Source of the DNA: Planctomycetota bacterium | GTDB taxonomy: Bacteria; Planctomycetota; Planctomycetia; Pirellulales; UBA1268 | DNA: 5,534 nt | Assembly (NCBI GenBank): GCA_003670825.1 | Contig: QWQL01000179.1 | Location: 1 to 5,534 of the forward strand | Reading direction: 5' to 3' | Part shown: positions 1 through 5,534 of the stretch, piece by piece | Layout of the letters: every line of letters begins with the position of its first letter | Numbering within the stretch: the stretch's first letter is position 1 | Notes under the pieces: model-generated | The model's database searches: none | Told to the model about the DNA's origin: nothing | The model's input: the letters and a program-made list of their open reading frames with translations, nothing else | Made by a program: the position numbers and the translations under genes

Positions 1-1743
1 GGAATCGATCCCCGGGCGGCCGGTGCGGCGGCGGCGAAGGCGGGCGTGGTAGTGCACGCCCTCGGCGTGGGCGCGGAGCGACTGCCGGCCAACGTGCGGA
101 TGGCCGATCTCGTGGCGCCAGTCCGCGTCTTTCCCGGCGACCGCTTTGCGGTGTCAGCGTTTCTGCAGCCGCATGGGTGCGCTGGTGAGCGGGTGCGGGT
201 CGATCTCCTCGAGCAGCCGGTCGATGCCGCCGCCGGTGCCGCGGGCCGCGTGCTCGACACCATCGAGGTGATGCTTGCGGCCGACGGTGAACTCGTGCCC
301 GTGCGGTTCGACGTGCCCGGGCTGCCGACGGCCGGGCGGCGGACGCTCGTGGTGCGGGTGACGCCACCCGCCGCGGATCGCACCGCCACCGATGACACCC
401 AGTCCACCGAGGTTGACGTCGTCGATCGCGTGACCACCGTGCTGCTGATGGCCGGCGGCCCGAGCCGCGAATATCAGTTCATGCGAAACGTACTCGAACG
501 CGACAAGAGCTTCGCCGTCGACGTGCTTCTCGGCACGGCGGCGCCCGGGATCTCGCAGGATGCCCGCCAGATTCTCGACGCCTTTCCGCCCTCAGACGAG
601 GCCCTGGGCACCTACGACGCCATCGTGGCATTCGACTACGACTGGCGGCGTCTGGAGCCGGCGGCGCAGGCGCGGCTAGAACGCTGGGTGTCGGCCGAGT
701 CGGGAGGGCTGATGCTGCTCGCGGGCCCTGTGTTCATGGATGCGTGGCTGGGCGATCCGCGGACGGCCGTGATCCGTGGGCTCCTTCCCGTCGAACTGCG
801 GCGGGCGGGGCAGGGAACCGGCGGCGGGGCAGGGGGGCCCGAGCCGCGGCCGCTCGCCTTCACCCGTGACGCCTTGGAGGCCGAGTTTCTCTGGCTCGGT
901 TCCAGTCGGGCCGCCAGCGAGGCGGTGTGGCGGGAGTTTCCCGGGGTCTATGCCTGCTTTCCGGCTACGGCTGCCAAACCCGGTGCGACGGTCTACGCCC
1001 GCACGTCCACCGGTGGGCGGGAGAGCATCTACCTCGCCGGACAGTTCTATGGTTCCGGGATCGTGCTCTCGGCGGGCAGCGGCGAACTCTGGCGGCTGCG
1101 GTCGGTCGCAGAGGCTGCCTACGAGCGGCTGGTGGCGCAGGTGGTGCGACACGTGTCGCAGGGGCGGCTGATGCGGGGAGCCCGTCGTGGCCGGCTGATC
1201 GTCGACCAGGATCGCGTGCCCGTGGGCGGGAGCGTGAAGGTGCGCGTGGTGACGGGCGCCTCCGATCTGGCCGCGCGGCCGCCCACCTGCACGGCCGTCG
1301 CCCCTGACGGCACGCGGATGCCCGTGTCGCTCGTGGCAGAACCTGCCCGCCCTGGCACGCTGTTCGGCTCGTTCGTCGCCGTCCGCGAGGGAGGCTGGCA
1401 GGTCGAGGTCGAATCGCTCGCCGCCGGCGACGAGCCGCTCTCCCGCCGCATTCAGGTGCAGCTGCCCGATCGCGAACGCGCCAACCCCCGTCTCGATCGC
1501 GGCCTGCTCACGCAGCTCGCCCTCGCCACCGGAGGCACCGCCTGGTTCTCCGTGGACGGTGCCGCGACGGCTGAGGCGGTGACCACGCTCGCGGCAGCGC
1601 TTCCCGATCGGTCGCGACGGGAGTATGAGATCGGAGCAGCCGACACCGGATTCAAGCAGCGGCTCAATGCGATGCTCCTGGCAGTGGGCTGCGGCTGCCT
1701 GTGCATCGAGTGGGTTCTTCGTCGGCTCGCGAGGCTTGCCTGA
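1..1743 (+). CDS. VWA-domain membrane protein with GATase-like domain, 5'-partial
   Basis: The frame is open to the left edge, so this is the last 580 residues of a longer protein; the GTG at nt 46 is internal. Residues 1-35 look like the end of a von Willebrand A fold (a helix, then the strand VVVHALGVGAERLPANV). A beta-rich segment starts at VFPGDRF. Residues about 144-260 form an alternating alpha/beta domain like class I glutamine amidotransferases (VLLMAGGPSREY, YDAIVAFDYDW, GGLMLLAGP), but without any cysteine, so catalysis is unlikely. Residues 341-390 carry QFYGSG, GELWRLR and HVSQGRL, which I recall as typical of planctomycete VWA proteins. A beta-rich region follows, then a membrane helix at about 555-573 ending in an Arg-rich tail (RRLARLA), suggesting a cytoplasmic C-terminus. 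Homologues usually start with a BatA-type membrane segment and lie after moxR and DUF58 genes, neither visible here. Family assignment is fairly sure; the role is unknown. Confidence 0.85.
   Translation, partial: GIDPRAAGAAAAKAGVVVHALGVGAERLPANVRMADLVAPVRVFPGDRFAVSAFLQPHGCAGERVRVDLLEQPVDAAAGAAGRVLDTIEVMLAADGELVPVRFDVPGLPTAGRRTLVVRVTPPAADRTATDDTQSTEVDVVDRVTTVLLMAGGPSREYQFMRNVLERDKSFAVDVLLGTAAPGISQDARQILDAFPPSDEALGTYDAIVAFDYDWRRLEPAAQARLERWVSAESGGLMLLAGPVFMDAWLGDPRTAVIRGLLPVELRRAGQGTGGGAGGPEPRPLAFTRDALEAEFLWLGSSRAASEAVWREFPGVYACFPATAAKPGATVYARTSTGGRESIYLAGQFYGSGIVLSAGSGELWRLRSVAEAAYERLVAQVVRHVSQGRLMRGARRGRLIVDQDRVPVGGSVKVRVVTGASDLAARPPTCTAVAPDGTRMPVSLVAEPARPGTLFGSFVAVREGGWQVEVESLAAGDEPLSRRIQVQLPDRERANPRLDRGLLTQLALATGGTAWFSVDGAATAEAVTTLAAALPDRSRREYEIGAADTGFKQRLNAMLLAVGCGCLCIEWVLRRLARLA
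803..837 (+). other. G-rich tract inside gene 1 coding a Gly-rich loop
   Basis: Five G-runs of three to six (803-805, 807-810, 813-815, 826-829, 832-837) lie close together on the coding strand. They encode a flexible Gly-rich loop (GQGTGGGAGG) just after the GATase-like core. The pattern could fold as a G-quadruplex if one loop of about 10 nt is allowed. In DNA this GC-rich it may simply reflect composition. Confidence 0.3.
1731..1734 (+). promoter_or_regulatory. Putative ribosome binding site for gene 2
   Basis: GAGG lies in the last codons of gene 1, 9 nt before GTG 1744 and 12 nt before ATG 1747. It is a modest Shine-Dalgarno match that favours the GTG at 1744 or the ATG next to it over later ATGs at 1756 and 1786. 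Its position inside the upstream gene fits coupled translation. Confidence 0.4.
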
Positions 1744-3945
1744 GTGATGACCGAGATGCTCCAGACTGCCGTGCAAGAGACAGGCATGGCCCATGCGTCG
1801 GCGGTGGCCGCCGCCGCGACGATCACGCGGCGGTTGGCAGCGCTTCGCCGGGAGGCCCGGGCCTGGATCTGGATCGAGTCGCTCGCGGCGGCTGCGCTGG
1901 TCGCGGTGGCGGGCGGCTGGGCGACGCTGGTCATCGACCGGCTCGTGGAGCCGCCGGCATGGCCGCGGGCGGTGCTGCTGGGCATCCTCGTCGCGGCGGT
2001 CGCTTGGGTGCTCGTCACGCGGCTGGTCGGGCGGCTTGCGGTGCCGCTCACCGACGCCTCGCTGGCGCTGGCCGTGGAGCGGACACACCCGGCATTCGCC
2101 GACGGACTCTCGACGGCGGTCGCCTATGCCCACCACCGCGAGTCGCGGGCGGACGAACCCGTCGACGATGAGCTCGTAGATGCGACCCTCCGCACGGTGG
2201 CGGCGCGGCTCGGCGACGTGAGGGCAGCCGCCATCTTCCGCCGCGGGCGGCTGGCGGTGCTCACCCTTGCGGCCCTCGCGGCCCTCGCCGGCACCGCGGC
2301 TGCCGCCGTGGCCGGACCCGCGCTGGCGACGGTGTGGGCGCGGCGGATGCTCGCCCTGGCCGACGTCCCATGGCCGCGACGGGTGACGCTGGAGGCCGAG
2401 GGTTTTTCCAACGGCGCGATGGTGGTGCCGCGGGGCAGCGACGTGGAGGTATCGGTGCGGGCGACCGTGGCGGAGGGCGAACCTCCCGAGGTGGTCGAGC
2501 TCCGCACCCGCGGCTCGGGAGCCTGGCGGTCGGAGCGGATGGGCACCCGGGGGGGCACGGCCGCGGCGAGCCAGCGGTATGGCCACACGCTCAAGGCGGT
2601 GGGCGAGGACCAGGCCGTGGAGGTCCGCGGCGGTGATGCGAGACTTCGCGGGCTGTCGATCAGCGTCGCCGATCCGCCAGCCCTGGCCGCCGTGGAACTG
2701 GCGTACACGCTTCCCGACTACCTCGGCGGCGGCCGCCGCCACGCGGCCGCGAGCCGGACGGTGCCGGTGCCCCGTGGGTCGGTGGTCGACCTCACCTGCA
2801 CGACGACCAAGCCGCTGGCGGCCGCGGTCATTGCGCTGCGACCGGCGGTCGAACACGCCGCGGGGCCCTCCACGGAACAGCGGCTCACGGAACTAGACCC
2901 CGCGCTGGCCGGCGGGCAGTCGATCGCGGCCCGCACGCCGCCGATCGATGCCGACACCGTCGTGCTCATCCGGCTCACCGATCAGGCGGGGCTCACGAAT
3001 CGGGATCCCGTCGCCCTGCTGCTCACCGCGGTGGCCGACCAACCCCCGCGGCTCGCGCTGCGGCTCGCGGGTATCTCGACCGCCGTCACACCGCAGGCTG
3101 TTTTGCCTGTCGAGGGCACGATCTCAGACGATCACGGGCTGGCCTCCGCGACGGTCAGCCTCGTGGCGGGTGAGATCGCTCGCGACCTGCCGATCGCCCG
3201 GGTGGAGGGCGGGGTGGAGGTGGTCCAACTCACCGCTGAGCGACCCGAACTCGTGCGGCTGGCCGAACTCGGCCTGGCCGTCGGCACGCGGCTGGAGGTG
3301 AAGGTCTCGGCCCGCGACGGCTGCACGCTCGACGGCGCGGCCAACGGAGCCGAGGGAGACACCTGGACGCTCGAAGTCGTGTCGCCCGAGGCGTTGCAGG
3401 CGATGCTCGAAGCCCGCGAGGTGCTGCTGCGGCGGCGGTTTGAGGCCGCGATCGATGACCTGGCGAAGGCCCGAGAGCTCGCGGTGTCGGTCGCCGGGAA
3501 TGTCGCGCCCGACGACGCGTCAGCCCGCCGCTGCGGTGAGGCGACGGCGCGGGCCGGCGGAGAAACGGCCGAGATCGCCGAGGAGTTTCGGGGGATCCAT
3601 CGCGAGTTCGCCAACAACGCGGCGCTGACGCCCGAACTCGATACGCGGCTGATCGCGGAGATTGCCGACCCGCTCGCCGCCATGGTCACCGGCGAACTCG
3701 CGGCGGCGGCCGCCGTCTGCCGCGCGGCCTCCGCCGAGGCCGTAGCGGGCCGGCGGCCGATCGTGCCCGCCGTGGATGCGGCGCTGGCCCGGATGCGGAT
3801 GGTGCTTGAACGGATGCTTGAGTTGGAGTCGGTGAACGAGGTGATCGAGCGGCTCCGGGGCGTGATTCGCGTTCAGGAAGAGATCCGTCGCGAGACCCTC
3901 GAACGCCAGCGGAAGCGCGGCCGGGAAGCGCTGGAGTCGCCATGA
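1744..3945 (+). CDS. DUF4175-like membrane-anchored protein with Ig-like segments and helical C-terminus
   Basis: A 733-residue protein that begins directly after the stop of gene 1. The start is GTG 1744 or ATG 1747, one codon apart; ATG 1786 is a possible later start because conserved-looking sequence begins only near residue 29 (RRLAALRREARAWIWIESL). Membrane helices are predicted at about 42-64, 76-95 and 170-198. Basic residues before the first helix suggest a cytoplasmic N-terminus, a short outer loop, an inner segment (100-168, with PLTDASLALAVER), and everything after about residue 200 outside the membrane. The third helix is followed by a WARRML...PWPRRVTLE motif. Beta-rich Ig-like segments follow: VADPP and YTLPDYLGG near 308-329, then VADQPPRLAL and ISDDHGLAS at 430-468. 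The end of the beta region has SARDGC at 522-527, and residues from about 548 to the end are largely helical and highly charged. These motifs match my memory of planctomycete DUF4175-like proteins. No catalytic site is visible; a structural or scaffold role is inference. Confidence 0.85.
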   Translation: MMTEMLQTAVQETGMAHASAVAAAATITRRLAALRREARAWIWIESLAAAALVAVAGGWATLVIDRLVEPPAWPRAVLLGILVAAVAWVLVTRLVGRLAVPLTDASLALAVERTHPAFADGLSTAVAYAHHRESRADEPVDDELVDATLRTVAARLGDVRAAAIFRRGRLAVLTLAALAALAGTAAAAVAGPALATVWARRMLALADVPWPRRVTLEAEGFSNGAMVVPRGSDVEVSVRATVAEGEPPEVVELRTRGSGAWRSERMGTRGGTAAASQRYGHTLKAVGEDQAVEVRGGDARLRGLSISVADPPALAAVELAYTLPDYLGGGRRHAAASRTVPVPRGSVVDLTCTTTKPLAAAVIALRPAVEHAAGPSTEQRLTELDPALAGGQSIAARTPPIDADTVVLIRLTDQAGLTNRDPVALLLTAVADQPPRLALRLAGISTAVTPQAVLPVEGTISDDHGLASATVSLVAGEIARDLPIARVEGGVEVVQLTAERPELVRLAELGLAVGTRLEVKVSARDGCTLDGAANGAEGDTWTLEVVSPEALQAMLEAREVLLRRRFEAAIDDLAKARELAVSVAGNVAPDDASARRCGEATARAGGETAEIAEEFRGIHREFANNAALTPELDTRLIAEIADPLAAMVTGELAAAAAVCRAASAEAVAGRRPIVPAVDAALARMRMVLERMLELESVNEVIERLRGVIRVQEEIRRETLERQRKRGREALESP
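3933..3936 (+). promoter_or_regulatory. Ribosome binding site for gene 3
   Basis: GGAG sits 5 nt before ATG 3942, within the last codons of gene 2. It is a good Shine-Dalgarno match with acceptable spacing and supports this start, which is also the one that gives a complete signal peptide. Confidence 0.6.
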
Positions 3946-4022
3946 AGTGCCTGCCTCGTCACAGACCGTGGTGCCTCATACTCCTGCTCGTCGTGGCAAT
4001 GCCCGCACTGCCGGCGCTCGCG
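3942..4022 (+). other. Signal peptide of gene 3
   Basis: Residues 1-27 have a basic n-region (K2, R6, R8), a hydrophobic core from about residue 11 to 20, and a c-region PALPALA that satisfies the small-x-small rule for signal peptidase I, with cleavage expected between A27 and V28. Confidence 0.8.
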
Positions 4023-5501
4023 GTCGAGCCCCCCGGCCGCGACGCTCCATCGCTCGCCGCCCGCGAGGCCGAACTCCTCGAACGGTATCGCGATCTCGAG
4101 CGGTCGTTTCTTCGGCTCGCCGATCTGCTGGCGGTCAGCGATCCCCGCCGCGCCGGCGTGCTGCGGTCGGCCTTTGACCGCGCGCGGCAGGAGCAGGTGC
4201 AGGACCGGGTGGCGGCGATCGTGATCATGCTCGAGCAGGGGCAGTTGCTGAAGGCGGGCACGAGCCAGCAGGATGCGCTCGCGCAGTTCCGCGGGCTGCT
4301 CGAGCTGCTCGAATCGGGTGCCGGCGAGCAGCAGCTCAGCGACACCTCAAAGGAGGTGCGGGCCATTCTTGGCCGACTCGCCACGCTGATCGCCCGCCAG
4401 CGTGCCCTCGAGGGCCAGACCGAGGCGGGGGACGCGGTGGGCGAACTCGCCGAGAAGCAGCGGGTCGCGGCCGACGAGGCAGCCGCGCTCGGTGACGACG
4501 TGGGACGGTTTGCCGAGCGGTTTGGCGACGACCGTGGGGATCAGAACGAGCCGCAGAAGGCCGACCCGCCGGCCGCTGGTGCGGAGCAGACGCCTGGAGA
4601 TGGCCACCCTGCGCCCGCCGAGGACCAGCGGCCTGCTACCGACGAGCAGCACGATGAGCAGGACGACGATGGCTCCCGCGCCCGCCGCACGCGGCAGCGG
4701 CTCGAGGCGGCGGAGAAGCGGATGCGTCAGGCCCGGGAGCAGCTCGACGGGGCGGAGCGCGGGGAGGCGCGGGAGGCGCAGCAGCGGGCGGTCGAGGAGC
4801 TGGAAACGGCGCGGGCTGAGCTGGAGGAGATTCTTCGGCAGGTGCGGGAGGAGGAGGTCACGCGGCTGCTCGTGCAGCTCGAGGCGCGGATCCGTGGCAT
4901 GCTCAAGGCGGAACGGGGCGTGCTGGCCGACGCCGAGAAACTCTCCGCCGTCGCCGCCGCGCAGGCGGAGCGGGAGCGGCAGCTCGAGGCCGCGCGACTC
5001 AGCCGCGAGCAGGGGGCGATCACCGTCGACGCGGCCAAGGCCCTGACGCTCCTCCGCGATGACGGCACGGCGGCAGCGATCCCGCAGGCGCTCGAGCAGG
5101 TCCACGACGATTCCGCGGAGGCCGCGGCCCGGCTGACGCGGGGCGACGTCGGCCGCGACACGCTCGGCCTGTTGGGCGATCTTGTTGTCGGGCTCGAGGA
5201 GATGCTGGCCGCGATCGAGAAGGCCCAGCAGGCGCAGCAGGCCGACGAGGCGTCGCCGGCTGGCGGCCGGGCCAGCGCCCCAGGCGAGCAGCCGCTGGTC
5301 GACAAGCTTTCGGAGCTCAAAATGCTGCGGAGCCTCCAGCTGCGGGTGAACACCCGCACGCAGCGACTCTCACGGCTGGTCGACGCGGCCGAGGAGCAGC
5401 CGGGTGAGCCGGAGCTGCGGGCCGTGCTCGGCCGGCTCGCGGAGCGGCAGCGGGCGATCGAACGGGCCACCCGCGACATCGTCGAGGGGCTCGTGGAATA
5501 G
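3942..5501 (+). CDS. Secreted coiled-coil protein, planctomycete family of unknown function
   Basis: A 519-residue protein whose ATG overlaps the TGA of gene 2 (ATGA). Residues 1-27 are a Sec signal peptide: basic start, hydrophobic core LILLLVVAM, and an ALA site before V28. There is no lipobox cysteine, and I see no cysteine in the mature protein, so the product should be soluble in the periplasm. Mature sequence is nearly all predicted helix: segment A (about 38-190) opens with RYRDLERSFLRLADLL and SDPRRAGVLRSAF; an acidic Pro/Gln-rich linker covers 195-243; segment B (about 245-350) is Arg/Glu/Ala-rich coiled coil; segment C continues to an AQQAQQ-containing linker near 427-450; the end has ELKMLRSLQLRVNTRTQRL (458-476) and a short closing helix. 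The first and last motifs are ones I recall from planctomycete proteins encoded beside DUF4175-like genes. Resemblance to SMC proteins would be only coiled-coil composition. Likely partner is the gene 2 product; function unknown. Confidence 0.85.
   Translation: MKCLPRHRPWCLILLLVVAMPALPALAVEPPGRDAPSLAAREAELLERYRDLERSFLRLADLLAVSDPRRAGVLRSAFDRARQEQVQDRVAAIVIMLEQGQLLKAGTSQQDALAQFRGLLELLESGAGEQQLSDTSKEVRAILGRLATLIARQRALEGQTEAGDAVGELAEKQRVAADEAAALGDDVGRFAERFGDDRGDQNEPQKADPPAAGAEQTPGDGHPAPAEDQRPATDEQHDEQDDDGSRARRTRQRLEAAEKRMRQAREQLDGAERGEAREAQQRAVEELETARAELEEILRQVREEEVTRLLVQLEARIRGMLKAERGVLADAEKLSAVAAAQAERERQLEAARLSREQGAITVDAAKALTLLRDDGTAAAIPQALEQVHDDSAEAAARLTRGDVGRDTLGLLGDLVVGLEEMLAAIEKAQQAQQADEASPAGGRASAPGEQPLVDKLSELKMLRSLQLRVNTRTQRLSRLVDAAEEQPGEPELRAVLGRLAERQRAIERATRDIVEGLVE
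4524..4670 (+). other. Disordered acidic linker within gene 3
   Basis: Residues 195-243 are dominated by Asp, Glu, Gln, Pro, Ala and Gly (for example QNEPQKADPPAAGAEQ and DEQHDEQDDD). The segment has no helix-forming heptads and separates the first helical block from the Arg/Glu-rich coiled coil. It reads as a flexible spacer. The frame stays open and codon composition matches the flanks, so it is not a frameshift artefact. Confidence 0.6.
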
Positions 5502-5534
5502 CGACGGGGACGGGAGCGATTGTTGCCGCGGAAC
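5502..5534 (+). other. Tail after gene 3; possible start of a fourth gene
   Basis: There is no ATG or GTG in these 33 nt. GGGAG at 5512-5516 is followed by two consecutive TTG codons (5520-5525) in a frame that stays open to the edge (encoding M-L-P-R-N or M-P-R-N). That could be the start of the next operon gene, but the stretch is too short to judge. No terminator hairpin is visible. Confidence 0.15.

Noticed and set aside
46..48. GTG as the true start of gene 1
   Set aside because: The frame is open to nt 1, the preceding codons already read as the last helix of a VWA fold, and a start here would cut the domain in the middle of its structure.
2725..2740. Perfect 16-nt GGC/GCC palindrome as a regulatory hairpin or site
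   Set aside because: It lies in the middle of gene 2, encodes an in-frame Gly/Arg segment and is made only of GGC/GCC-type triplets, so composition explains it.
676..2856. Very long antisense open frame of 726 codons on the - strand
   Set aside because: It runs across the junction of two well-supported genes and its translation is an Arg/Gly/His/Pro-rich mixture without domains. GC-rich coding DNA with few stop trinucleotides commonly yields such antisense shadows.
4347..5105. Antisense open frame of 252 codons opposite gene 3
   Set aside because: Its Leu/Arg/Pro-rich translation mirrors the Glu/Gln/Arg-rich coiled coil on the + strand. It has no plausible start context or domain.
3942..5501. 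Gene 3 as an SMC chromosome-partition protein
   Set aside because: It has a cleavable signal peptide and shows no Walker A, Walker B or signature motif; only the coiled-coil composition is similar.

Overview
The window is protein-coding almost end to end: three genes on the + strand with no usable intergenic space. DNA is very GC-rich (roughly 70% by eye), with strong G/C preference at third codon positions. The protein architectures (a VWA protein carrying a glutamine-amidotransferase-like domain, a large membrane-anchored protein of the DUF4175-like type, and a secreted coiled-coil protein) match, from memory, a gene neighbourhood common in Planctomycetota. A planctomycete of the Pirellulales type is therefore the best guess. 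It rests on recalled family sequence patterns, not on a search.

Layout: (1) nt 1-1743 is the C-terminal 580 residues of a VWA-domain protein whose start lies left of the window. Visible are the end of the VWA fold, a beta-rich segment, a Cys-free GATase-like alpha/beta domain, further beta-rich segments and a C-terminal membrane helix. (2) nt 1744-3945 begins immediately after that stop. It encodes a 733-residue protein with an N-terminal membrane hairpin, a third membrane helix, Ig-like beta segments and a helical C-terminus. (3) nt 3942-5501 overlaps gene 2 by the ATGA arrangement. It encodes a 519-residue protein with a Sec signal peptide and long charged helices interrupted by two low-complexity linkers. 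The last 33 nt hold no complete feature, only a weak possible start of a fourth gene.

How they may work together: abutting and overlapping junctions, each with a Shine-Dalgarno-like element inside the preceding gene, argue for one transcript and translational coupling. In Planctomycetota such genes often follow a MoxR AAA+ ATPase and a DUF58 gene (established neighbourhood knowledge; not visible here). The predicted topology puts most of the mass of genes 2 and 3, and probably gene 1, outside the inner membrane. I infer an envelope-associated assembly of unknown biochemical role. No enzyme active site, RNA gene, mobile element, CRISPR array, promoter or terminator could be supported.
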